Below, in pieces: positions 38,673 to 49,320 of a stretch of 64,000 bases of DNA. Below the pieces are notes generated by a model. That model saw nothing but the letters and a program-made list of their open reading frames with translations, made no database searches and was not told the origin of the DNA. The stretch comes from Eudromia elegans (taxonomy: Eukaryota > Chordata > Aves > Tinamiformes > Tinamidae). The stretch is taken from NCBI GenBank assembly GCA_003342815.1, contig PTEX01000131.1:209640-273639 (forward strand). Reading direction: 5' to 3'. A program made the position numbers and the translations under genes. Numbering within the stretch: position 1 is the first letter of the stretch; each line of letters starts with the position of its first letter.

Positions 38673-39516
38673 TGAAAAAAAGAGTATTTGAAATCTGGGA
38701 AAGTTGTATGTTTTACCAGTATGGTGTCTGTGGTGTATCACTGTGTTAACCCTGCATTTCAACCCTTATTAAGGTTACTAGCCCTTTCACTGTATCTGAC
38801 CTCTATTACAATGTTTGCCAGAATCATTGACATGATCAAGATTGACATTTTCTGGCAACTTTAAAAGCTCAAACTTTTAAATGATATAAAAACTGCGTAG
38901 TTTTAAGAAAGCTTCATTTGTGACAAGAAGCCTCTTTTGTCAGATTTACATATGGATTGAGCAAATCTAATTAACCCTATGATCATCCCACAGAATATAC
39001 TCCCAAAGTAATTGTAATCTCTTAATTAAAAAGATATAAATCAGTTGATTGCTTTTAATATGTAAGTATATCTTTAGAGAGACAAAATGGGCAGTAGTTG
39101 AAGCACTCTTCAGTGGGAGTTAACTTGAGTTCTTAGCTCCTTCACCAGGTTTCTTTGTGACTTGGTCTAGGCCTGGTAACTTTGAATTGGAAGAGAATAT
39201 CTGAATCTTTCAGTTAAGCTTCCCATAAGCCGAGGGCCATACAATGAGTATTTAGCATGGGATAGTCCCTAGGATAATTGTTGTATGTGCTCATGTTCGC
39301 TGCAAGCCTGAAAATGCATCCCAATTCTGAGAGCGAAACTTCAATTGTGTAGTAAAAGGTCAAAAGCCCTGTTGTTTTGTTTTCTCTCCAGCCTGTTGGA
39401 TACTAATTTGGTGTGACATATATCTGACAAGGCTAGACGTGATGTCGTATTCTATAGCAGTGTTGTTACCATCTTGATAGATGTGGCAAGATTGAGTTTG
39501 TAGTACAAGTATTCTT

Positions 39517-39579
39517 ATTTCTTTTTTTTTTTTTTAATTTAGGCCAGATAGTATAGTTGAAAAAAAAAAAAAAAGAAAT
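39517..39579. repeat. Inverted homopolymer repeat (ATTTC-T14 / A14-GAAAT)
   Basis: The left arm at 39517-39535 and the right arm at 39561-39579 are perfect 19-bp reverse complements, separated by 25 bases. The arms are almost pure T and A. It could arise from two oppositely oriented poly(A)-type tracts or replication slippage, and it could form a hairpin. Confidence 0.8.
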
Positions 39580-39616
39580 AGCAAAAAGCTTCTGGGCACA
39601 TGTGCCTTTCTTTCAG

Positions 39617-39772
39617 CTGGAAACAGAAATAGCAGGCTTCAAAGGCATATACAGATTGAGAACAACTGCTCTGAGTGTCACTAAATACCTGTCAATTAGC
39701 CTGACTGAGAGAAAAGGCCGTATCAATGGCATGGATGGAACAGAAGCAGGGAGAAATGTGTTAGGATGGTGA
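39617..39772 (+). other. Possible terminal exon (52 codons incl. stop)
   Basis: The acceptor-like TGTGCCTTTCTTTCAG ends at 39616. The open frame that follows (LETEIAGFKGIYRLRTTALS at its start) stops at TGA 39770-39772. Codon composition is even and the pyrimidine tract is decent. No homologous family was recognised. Confidence 0.18.
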
Positions 39773-40844
39773 TCTTTTCATTGAAGAGGAGGCAATTTCA
39801 TTTGTAGTCTGTGAAACATTGGTACCTTAATGGGGAGAAAGATTATGATCCCACCAGCACGTTTACTGGATCTCTGATATTTGGTGTCCAGGAGTGTTAC
39901 AAGTTACACTTCCAAGAGGACCTGGTCCAAGAGGACAACATCTCCCCGTTACAGCGTGTGGTTTGTGAGCTCTGCCCTGTGTGGCTGTGACACTTCCCTG
40001 CCAGCAGTGGCCTGGAAAGGGTGACCAGAACCCTTGGCTCCTACCACACAATCCACTTCATAAGCAGGGTGAAACAGGATGAAGTGACTCAGTTTCAGGT
40101 GTAACGAGGTGCAGGTGGGATGTGAAACATGGTCAGGGGACACACTGCTGTGTTCAGCATTAGCGAAGCCTGCCAGGGCTGCGACTCACAGCTCTTCAAA
40201 GCGGCTCCTCCTCCGTAGCGCAGTAATGGGCTCGCTCCTACACCACTGCTCTCCTCTGCTGTGATGTCTTCTCCATAAGCATTTCTGTTTAGCTGAAATT
40301 TGAACTTGTTGGCTAACAACCTCAAAAGAGCCCCATTTCAGCTCCATGTCTTCATTCACAATACTGATTTGCATGGCTAAATTACCACAAACGTAATCTA
40401 AAAATATATGATGGTCATAGGGAATTATCAAATTCATGCACTGTGTAAGTAAAAAGAGTAAGTTTGTGTTAGAACTTTGTATTTAAAAATGAAAACAAAA
40501 CTATAAAAAAAAATCGCCCTTGTTTTCTGATTCATTATGCCATTACTTATAAAATGAAAGTTGTCAGATCTGTTCTGCCAATATGGCAGAAAATACTTCA
40601 TTCTTCACTGTTGATTGTGTTTTGCTATATATATAAAATTTGTTTTACACACACGTATGAGCTAGGGCATCCTAGCCTTTTTATTTCTCATTGAAGACAG
40701 AGCCTGCTGTGAGAACTGTTATCTCAAAGGAGCCATCCCCATATAAAAAAGTTTGTTCCCGTTTAACAGAATTTTGTCAACTCTTTGATATAATAACAAT
40801 GTGCTCTTGTTCTGATTTTTTCTTAAATTCTATTCTAATTTCAG

Positions 40845-40982
40845 GATGTATATGGATTGCAGAAAGAATCCAAGCGCTGGAGCAGCTTGCCATGTTGCTC
40901 CATGGTGCCACTATTAACGACTGGACTCTTAAGCACATCTTCCGTGAATAGAAAATGTAAATCGCTTACCGTGGATCTCAAG
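40845..40982 (+). CDS. Candidate internal coding exon, phase 0-0, 46 codons
   Basis: This is the best exon candidate in the window. A long pyrimidine tract (CTGATTTTTTCTTAAATTCT, continuing to TTTCAG ending 40844) makes a good acceptor, and CTCAAG|GTAACT at 40983 makes a good donor. The 138 bp between them are exactly 46 codons with no stop in frame 0, starting DVYGLQKESKRWSSLPCC and ending NRKCKSLTVDLK. The residues are rich in Ser, Lys and Leu, with no domain I recognise. At least five CpG are retained in a CpG-poor neighbourhood. A second frame is open for 35 codons (CIWIAERIQALEQLAMLLHG at its start) before TAG at 40949. If frame 0 is used, skipping this exon keeps the reading frame, as in a cassette exon. 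It is unknown which gene it belongs to; it could also be a non-coding RNA exon. Confidence 0.3.
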
Positions 40983-43643
40983 GTAACTACCATTTCCCAA
41001 TCAGTATATCATGACAGAGAAAGATGAGTTGAGAAATAATAGAGATTTATTTGAAATTTGGTAGAGTCTATAAGACAGCAATAATACTACAAAGCCTAGA
41101 CAAGCACTTCATGTTATTTTTAAATGAAAATGTTGGTGTATTTGTACATACTATACATTTAGTTGGAGGTGTTTTTATCTAGTAATGATTCATTCTTTTG
41201 AATTATGACACTGTATTATATTGAGCTGTTCTTATCACATGGTTTTTGAATTCAGAAAATTTTAGGATTCCAGTATAATCCTGTAGATTTTAAAGGACCC
41301 AAGAAATTCCAGTGTACGAGTGCTTTTGCATACAAGAAGTGTATACAAAAGTGCCTGCTTTTGTATGCAGGAGTGAATCTAAAGTGAAACTTCTCTTTTT
41401 ACAATCTATTCCTCAAGGTAACAATTAGTACTGAGTTAGTACAGGAGAGTGAGGCAGAAGGGCACAAAAAGGGAAAAAAGGAGGCTTAAGTGGGTACCAG
41501 GCTGCAGTGTCCTGCCAGAGCAGCAACCCGGAGCCTGAGCAAGCCGTTGGCCCTACATGCTGTCTGTCCCCAAGGCTTTCAGTGCTGGCCACTGCTGGAC
41601 TAGTGAGGTCTGAGCGTTTCCAGGGGGAAAGTTGGTGCTTTTGAGTTAGACCCTATCCTACTGCCATTCAGTTCACTGGGCTGTGTGTTGGTGCCAGGTT
41701 TGCACCAGGAGCAATTGATTTGATTTATTGGCTTTGTTTCCTTTCAGCAATTTCTGCAACAAATTTATTTTTTTTCTTGCACACCTAGTATCTGATTAGC
41801 TTCATTATTATTCATGAGTTTTTGATAAGCAGTGAATTTCCTTCTTTTACATAAAACCAAAAATTAACAGTGTTCCCAATTGGGAAGGAAATTCTGACTT
41901 AAATACATTGGCTTGTTTGTTTTGCTGTTTCTTATTGACCTTTCTAAAGTAAAGATTCAGAGAGTGCATTCCAGTATTAGACTGCAGTTTGTCTATAATA
42001 GTCGAGGGCTGCATTTTAGTCATGACTTCAGTTTGTGCACCCTATTACTGAGTAAAATTTCAGGATGGAGTCATTAAATAAACATCTCTCACAGTTGTAC
42101 TCTAAGAACTAGGTACTTGAGTTCATGCATATATTTTCAGTTGTTCTCAGCATTTTGTGTAGTCCCTTTTTCTTGTGTCTTCATTTTTGAAAGGAGGCCT
42201 AGTTGTCGTCCCTGTATAAGTGTATTCCCCAAATCTATGCATGATTCAGTATTCCCTTTACTTTCTCCAGCTTTGTAATATCAATTTTATATCAAGGTGA
42301 CCTTAATTGAGCTTGGTATTATAATATAGTGTTGTTATAGGACCACCAGGCATCACATTCATTATCTGTTAGCAATTTTTCTCTGAAAATTTTGCTTGCC
42401 ACCAAAGAAGAATGATGGCCCTGCCTAAGATGTGTACTCGGTCACACAGCCGTGCTGTTCTCAAGGCACTGCTTTAATCCCTGCCTCTGGGTTCTGCAGT
42501 TCATAACTCATCATCACTGAACTGTGAGAAGTTCGGTGAAATTTAATCGCACAAAATTTCACAGATGCAAATTGGTCGGGGAAGGGGAGACCATATTAAA
42601 TCCATTAAGTTTTCAAAAGCATCTTATGTTGACATGAATAAGACTCCATAGGCAACAGCATTCGGTGCATGATGGAGTTCCTCCAAATCAATTTTTCAGA
42701 GTCTTCTCATAAAGTGGCGTGAGCCTCTATATATCTGCATCTGCCAAGGGGGCAGGGAAAGGCCTCCCATGGAACTGACACTTAAGCCTCTCATTCCTGT
42801 ACCATTCTGTCCTTCCCACACGTCAAGTACCGTAGGAAGTGTTGTTTGTCTGCAGCTCTCATTGAAAGAGAGAAGTAAGTTCAAACCATTCAAAGATGCC
42901 AGTCGTGAGTCTGAGCTGTGAAAACGTAGCATTACCTTGAAGGAAGCAATCATCTCTCCCGATGTTTCAGAAAGAATGCATCAACAGACAAATTAGTGTG
43001 GGAATGCTCCTTTTGGCCAAGGGACTACAGGATAGCTTGAAAGCTTGGTATGTGGTGTACTGGAAGTTAATAAATGAAAGCGGGAGGCAGTATGTGAGCA
43101 GAAGGTGCTCTCATCCCTGTAATGTGTGTTCATTTAATAATGTATTGTAATGTCTCTTTAAGAGGGTTTACCAGGATAATTAAAAAATTGCTTCTTCTTT
43201 AAAGGCTGTGTCCTTATCTGACTTGTCATATAGATTTCAATAAAAGCTTTTTGTAAGTAGGTGCTGCAGGAATATGTTGCATTAGCATAAAGCTCACCCA
43301 CTTTGTACAAAATCAAACATATCAAAGCAGTTAAGTACATAGCTGAGTTTAAGGTTGTGTTTTGCTGTGAGTATGTGAGTTGCAGTTAGTTTCCTTGATT
43401 TTAAGGCAAATTGCATGCTCAGGTTTTCTTCACAAGTGAAGAAAGCCAAAACAGAAGGCAGAGTGTTGCTTGTTCAACTTTAAGGAAGAAGCAATGAAGA
43501 TAAGGACAAAAGAAGTCAGCGTTGATTCATTCTGATAATTGTGCAATTACTTCTCAGATATTAAGCATAATAGTATAATAATTATACAATAATTAGCTGG
43601 ATTTTGGGGCTGTAATTGAAAAGGTTTTCATTAGGGGAGTCAC
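40983..43643. other. Unique sequence, no gene recognised
   Basis: No exon or transposon was recognised beyond the hairpin at 41340-41369. A GC-richer patch lies at about 41490-41680. T-rich runs occur near 41767-41775. Confidence 0.65.
41340..41369. repeat. Imperfect 12-bp inverted repeat
   Basis: TGTATACAAAAG (41340-41351) pairs with CTTTTGTATGCA (41358-41369) with one mismatch across a 6-base loop. A similar CTTTTGCATACAAG lies just upstream (41323-41336), so the region looks like a diverged local duplication or inversion. Confidence 0.6.
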
Positions 43644-43649
43644 CATGAA

Positions 43650-43754
43650 AGTTAAGAGATAGGGACATGGTTTAATGGGTATGGTGTTGAGGGACTTACA
43701 GCTGGAGTCCATGATCTCAAAGGTGTTTTCCAACCATAATGATTCTCTGATTCT
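43650..43754 (+). mobile_element. CR1 LINE tail fragment, plus strand (host of nested insertion)
   Basis: GGGACATGGTTTAATGGGTA followed by CTCAAAGGTGTTTTCCAACC and the octamer-like GATTCTCT-GATTCTGT is the 3' UTR and tail of an avian CR1 subfamily with the GACATGGTTTA motif. Only about 100 bp survive. The tail is interrupted by the minus-strand CR1 that follows and seems to resume as GATTCTATGAT at about 44079-44089. Confidence 0.8.
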
Positions 43755-44084
43755 GTAATTCATAGAACAGATCCATGGAATCATGAAGGTTGGAAGGGAC
43801 CTTTAGAGGTCACCTAGTCCAACCCCCCTGCACATACAGGTTCATCTAGAGCACATGGAACAGGGTGGCAGCCAGGCAGATTTGGAAGATCTCCAGAGAA
43901 GGAGACTCCAGCACCTCCCTGGGCAGCCTGTTCCAGGGCTCTGTCACCCTCACTGTTAAGAAATTTTTCCTTGAGTTCCTGTGGAACTTTTGGTGCTTCA
44001 TTTTTTGACTGTTTCCTCTAGTCCTGCTGCTGGCCACAACTGTAAAGAGACCGGCCCCATCCTCCTCCCTCCCGCCCTGATTCT
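43755..44084 (-). mobile_element. CR1 LINE, 5'-truncated, minus strand, inserted into a CR1 tail
   Basis: In reverse complement this gives CR1 ORF2 C-terminal sequence (KFHRNSRKNFLTVRVTEPWN, then [15 protein letters not shown]), then the 3' UTR and a tail at its left edge (TTCATAGA at about 43760). The readable C-terminal frame spans about 43846-44037. The 5' truncation point is near 44076. CTGATTCT occurs at 43747-43754 and again at 44077-44084, so it may be a target-site duplication, though the host tail is itself repetitive. Since it breaks the plus-strand CR1 tail, it inserted later. Confidence 0.9.
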
Positions 44085-44628
44085 ATGATATTTCTTTCTT
44101 TTGTTTGTTTGTTTGTTTGTTTTTTCCTTCTTTTCACTTAGTCAATGCATAGCCTCTTTGTTTTGCTGCCAGATTTGGTTAGAGAGCTCACATAGGTATT
44201 TTATACAGCTGTCAGACCTAGATATTGGCCTTCCTGAGCATATCAGTGATCACAGGACTGAATCCACTGTAGCTGAAGCTTCAGCATTTGTCATAATAAC
44301 TTAAAGGAGTCAACCAGCCTTCTCTAGTAGGAGCATGGCAACGCAACTTTATATGTTAATTATATATTAATTTTTCTGCCGAAGAATCATGAATCTTGGT
44401 TTGTTGCGGATTTCAGTGAGGCGGTTTTGTCACAGGAATTTAAGAGAAAGAAAAATAATAGAGGAATTAGTTGTCAGTTATTTCTTATGACTACATTACA
44501 AGGAAGTTGTTGTCAGACTGGGAAGAAACTTGGCAGGACCTATGTAGCACAGCTACTTTGCTTTGATTCCAACTTCAAGTACTGGAGAGAGCCATGGTTT
44601 TATTTGAGCAACAGCTTTGCCATCCTTT

Positions 44629-44660
44629 TTTTTCTTTTTCTTTTTTTTTTTTTTTTTTTT
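44629..44660 (+). repeat. T-rich homopolymer tract
   Basis: A T-rich run ends in an uninterrupted stretch of about 19 T before GATGAAG. It is a simple repeat, not a LINE tail in this lineage, and its length may be unreliable. Confidence 0.85.
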
Positions 44661-45248
44661 GATGAAGATCACAGATGCTGCTACAAAGATAATGTTGTCT
44701 TGGAAAAGTTCAAGAGAACCATCTCCTTGAACATTTCTGTTATACCTTAGTGTATCACACATTGTTTTTTATGTACTAACTTTTTACATACTAACTTTGT
44801 AAATCACATCTTTTAAACATACTGAGAAGTCCAAATCTGCACAGGGTCTGCAAGTGGGGGCCTGTAGCCTGCAGAGACCCTGCAGTTGTGCTGGTTATCC
44901 CCCCGTGATAGAGGCTCGTGGCACCCGTCCTGCCAAGGACAAAACCTCCGGAGCAGGGAGGGCGAGTGCGTGCTCGCTGCATCCCCATTGCCCGTGGCCT
45001 TTCCAGTGCTCTGGAGGCCTCCTCTGCACACACTGTCCCTCTGGCAAGAGCACCAGGTCAAATACCTACTGGGCAAATCACTTTCTTTTACAAGAAAAAA
45101 GCTCTGGGTGGCTCATGCCCTCTTTCCTTCACTCCATCTAGCTGAGTGAGCAAGCCGATACCCAAGCAGCTCTACCTAGAGTATATGCAGAGCAGAAATA
45201 GGGCAACCTGCTTAAAATTCAATTCAAGTCACTTTACGACAATATTTT

Positions 45249-45394
45249 AAATTTTCCCTGCATGTATTTCTGCAGAGCTAATTATGCCCCCCTGTAGGAT
45301 CAGCACTTTACAAATTTTTTGAAATTTTCCCTGTATGTACTTCTGCAAAGCTAATTATGTCCCCCCGTAGGATCAACGCCTTACTAATTTGAAT
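45249..45394 (+). repeat. Tandem duplication, 2 x 73 bp
   Basis: The copies at 45249-45321 and 45322-45394 share AAATTTTCCCTG, then TTCTGCA-AGCTAATTATG and the C run followed by GTAGGATCA. Identity is high over the first 55 bp and lower at the end, about 85% overall. It is unlike the known repeats here. Confidence 0.9.
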
Positions 45395-46129
45395 ATGTTG
45401 CAACAATGTTGTCACCAATGAATTTTAGTGCTTCAAAAGGGAAATTGTTCTGTGGCAACAATTAGAAAAAAATTGCTTTGTTTTTCTTTTATGTAAATTG
45501 TTTGACATTAGTATTCACTATTTCAAGCAGGAATGTGATGTGGGACAAGTAGCAGTAGTACATGAAAGGGTAGAAAGTAAAAACATAATCACATCACTCA
45601 AACAAGAGAAAATTATAGTAATCTTTATGTGAGAAACAGAAAATTCTGAGAAATCGAATTCTGAAGTTGCATCTGCTCATGAGAAACCCTATCAGCACAC
45701 CTGACATGGCAGGTAAGGCATATTTCACCTACTGCTCATTGGAATTGCAACAATAATGCTGTAATACAAATGGTGTATCTGATTAGTTCTTAAGATTTAT
45801 GATTTGCTTCTCTTCAGATTCTCCTTGTTTTGGGGAAAATACCACTTACCTTACATGAACCGTAATGTTGTCAGTCCCCGATGATGGTTCATTTATATGA
45901 AATAGATTTGTTGCTTCCCCTTGTCTGTGCTTTGAAGTTCATAGTCACTTAACTGGAGAAGGAAAAGGCAAAGATGGAAATGTCTTTTCCATGGAAATGT
46001 TGTTTGCTTGCTCGCTAGGAAAGCAGTTAGTCTAGCTGACAGTTAAATAAATGCTGTGAACTGCGATGGCCACAGTAATATCTCTTGCTCCCACTTGATT
46101 TTTTTCCCCTCTCGTCTCTCATCCCTTGC

Positions 46130-46340
46130 TTTGCTGCTCGGGATTATGAGGCACAGCGCGGCCACGTCCATTTTGAGGCATTCTTAGTGTTGCTCGGTTC
46201 ACCCCGAGTGCAGTAACGTGCCTCGTGCTGAGGCAGGGAGCTGGGGGAGCTACGTGCCATAGCGGAGACGGGCTGCCCTGATCGCTTGACGTTGAGGTGC
46301 TCACAACGTGTGCCGGGATTAGGCTGAGGATGTCACTCTG
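46130..46340. promoter_or_regulatory. CpG-enriched patch
   Basis: More than a dozen CpG occur in about 200 bp (GCGCGG, CACGTC, AACGTG, TACGTG and TTGACG among them), well above the local background. It could be an enhancer or a distal promoter. No TATA box, transcript start or exon was identified. Confidence 0.25.
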
Positions 46341-49297
46341 CCCTCTCTCGTGTTCTGCCAGCTCGTGCAGGCGTTAGCTTCACCTTTTCCACTTCTAAGT
46401 GAGAATTTTTGACATTCTCATTCAAAATTACGGCATGAAATCGTTGGAGGATTTTGAGTTTATAAACAGTTGTTGGTTTTTAAGTAGTGTAACTAATTCC
46501 CCTTTTTAGGCACGGGGAGATGTGCAAGAGGGTAGTCCTCGTGCTGCGTACATAGATCCTGAAGTTATAGATGGTTTGCCTGCCCAGGCAGCCCATGGGC
46601 TTCAGCAGTGGAAGTCAGTCTGTGGAAGTCTCTGGCTTGGCTGCAGAGAGCACGGAGCTCGTCCCGCCACGTGCCTGGCACTGTTGACCCTCTGTGGCCG
46701 GCCAAGTTCTGTCCCCATCAGGTCTGCTGAGGTGACACAGAAGCTGCAGCACCTGCTCTTCACCACGACCCCTCTGAGGCCCTTTTCTGGTTTGGAGAGG
46801 AGAGCTGCGGTGTGAAACCGGAGCTGCAATGCGGTGCGAGTGCTTCACCCCAATGGGAACCCTACAGTGCTTGAACCAGCGTGGAATCAGCGAGTTTGGC
46901 TGCAGGCGTGTGCTAGTTATTAGTTAGTTACTGTAATGTGTGTATGCCTGCGAACGCCTGTGGATGGGTAACTGCTTTGCTTGTTCTGTCCTGAGCTACC
47001 AGGGCTCCGTGACTTGCTGTGAGGACGGGTGCCCTTGTGGCTTGCCCTGCTTGGGTGCTTGCCCGAGGCATGTAGCTGCTTTGCAGCGTGGAGCCCTCCG
47101 TGTAAGATCCCATCCACGCTCTGTGGACCTCCTGCTTAGGGAGCCCTCAGAGCAGCTCCGCTCGTCCTCGGAGCTGCTGCTCTACCCACCCTGCCCCAGA
47201 GCAGCGCGGCCTTCCATGACGTGCCCTGGAGTGACAGACCGAGGCTGTGTAAATAAAATGATTTATTTACAGGTTAAGGACCTAAACATATCCCTATAAA
47301 TAATGCTTTGGCCTATTTTTTTCCTTTGTGAATGTTGCTTTTTATTTTCTGGTGCCTCTTAGGGCCTTTGGGTTATTATCGCACTGAATACTGCTACCCA
47401 GTATACACCGTGTTAGGAAGAGACAAGTTGTTTTCTTCTAACCCAAAGAATTTAAAACTGCTTTAAATCTGTGTGGGGCTGGTCCTTGGCATCCTTTCTA
47501 CTGTTTATTTCTATCACTATTCTCCTCCTTTCCAAGCAAGCACCGAACTACTAAAGCTTTCTCTACTTGGATTTGTGTTTCAGAATGGTACAATTAGCCC
47601 AAACTGAATAAAGGCTGTTAGACTAGGAAGTTCTTTTGAAATATGATTATCAGTCCATATAATAAAAAAGTGAGAAAACCACATAGCTGGATCTAGGAGA
47701 AAATACTTTTCCTTTTGTTTCCATAACTTTATTTAAAGGCCAAGTGTAGTCCTTTTTAATTTTTAAATTACAACTGGAAATATGATTTCTGTGAAGTAAT
47801 TGCTTACAAGTAGTAACTACAAAACAATGCTAGTCATTACAGGTAGATTATGTATTGCAGTCTTTTTTATCAAGTTGATTATTTTAAACCGAATCCTAAT
47901 AGCAAGCCCAAATACCAGCCTATAAGAGAAGGTTAAATTGTGAGTCCGTAAAACAAAGCAGGAGGGATCTGGAACTGTGCAGTTTCTTTGAAGGCGGTAT
48001 CTGTAAAAAGATTGTCCTTTGGCATTGATTTTATTGTGGTAATCAATATAAATATGTCTTTTTAAACCATTTTGTGATATTTTAATATCTGACAAGCTGT
48101 AGCCTTGTGTGTGAGGACAAAATACAATTACACTTTTCTTCTCGCTGGGCTGCCAGATGATCTCTTGGAGGAACGACCCTGAGGTCAAAGATGTAAGAGG
48201 CGACTTGCAGCTCTTTACACTGTTTTTACTGGGCCTGTTTTTATTAGTGTTATAGTGGATGCTGTTCTGCCTCTGGTGAGTCAGGGCCTTGGGACGTTTG
48301 TGCCACCTGTCACCCCCTCTTAACAGCTTTGATCTTGCACGCACTAGTTGGAAAAATTATTGTGCCATTTTTCAGTTGGAGCCTGCAGTGCTTTAGCAGA
48401 GCTTCTGACACTTCTTCACAATATGAGTTGATACAGACAAGCATTTTTGAAGAGAGCCCTAAGGCTAACAATAATATTTATATCTTCTGCCGTTCGCGGG
48501 AAAGCAGAGCCAATAAAGCAGGCACAGGATCTGGTGTGTGTTCCGTCGCTCATTAATGTTGCAGTCCATTCTGTGGGTGTTCTCTAGCAGTTGCTCTCAT
48601 TTTCTCGTGACAGGGAGAGATCATATTTCTCATGCAAATCTATTACCTGTGAGATTCTGCTTTAAGCTTTTCCTTGAAGGATGTCATTGATCTCTTTAAC
48701 ATGGAGAGATGCATAACACAGTGAGAAATCTATGCATTGGATTGGCTGTGAGAAAACAGATGTGCTGCAGGAATAGTATATGACAAATGTACATAGGGAA
48801 GATGAGGGTCTCGTTCAATAGGAAGTGTCTGCAACCTTCCCATCCTCATATCTTTTGATGGAAGAAAGGGCTCATTCACAGAAAGGCGAAGCTCTCCCTC
48901 TGCGGCTCCACGTTTACCATTCTGCATCTCACACTCTTGAGGGCCCCGCTGGTCATTCTTGTGATATAAAGAGTGTCTGGCCCCCACTACTTTCCTCCCC
49001 CGACTACCTTAGCTATCTCGTGTGTCTGTTCCCTGTATCACTCAGTTGTGGGGAGCTGTGTGTGGACCTTGGACCACTGAAAAGTTTCAGAATACCCTTC
49101 GTCCTTGAGCTCCTGCTCAGATGCTTAAACTTCACCTTTCATTCCTTAATAGCTGACACAGTCACACAGAGCTGTAAAGCAGTTAGGATCCTAGAAGAAA
49201 AGGTAGCTGGGAAATAGAATTTGGGTTGCAGTATCCCACATTAGGCCTGCTGGTTAGCAAAGATGCTTGGGTGGTTTAACAAAACATTCAATTTTCT

Positions 49298-49320
49298 ACC
49301 TATTTTATTCTTTTTTGCAG
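49298..49320 (+). other. Strong isolated splice-acceptor-like site
   Basis: CTATTTTATTCTTTTTTGCAG followed by TC is a near-ideal polypyrimidine tract plus acceptor. All three downstream frames close within 10 codons, so if used it would lead into a non-coding exon or a 3' UTR. Chance is quite possible in T-rich DNA. Confidence 0.2.

Larger units (their letters stand above)
38673..40844. other. Unique sequence, no gene recognised
   Basis: This holds the T14/A14 inverted repeat at 39517-39579. It also holds an open frame whose plausible start is the acceptor at 39616 (listed separately). Nothing else was recognised. Confidence 0.6.
44085..49297. other. GC-richer unique sequence, no gene recognised
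   Basis: It starts with a (TTTG)n run at 44101-44119 and a T-rich tract at 44629-44660. Several CpG-bearing, GC-rich patches follow (44840-45030, 46130-46340, 46520-47230), where many overlapping frames appear on both strands. The minus-strand frame at 47817-48344 (175 codons) opens at GTG and has no ATG before its last few codons, so it is not a credible gene. Confidence 0.6.

Noticed and set aside
47817..48344. 175-codon minus-strand frame
   Set aside because: It opens at GTG, has no ATG until the last few codons, is Lys/Asn/Ile-rich as expected of AT-rich DNA, and shows no family resemblance.
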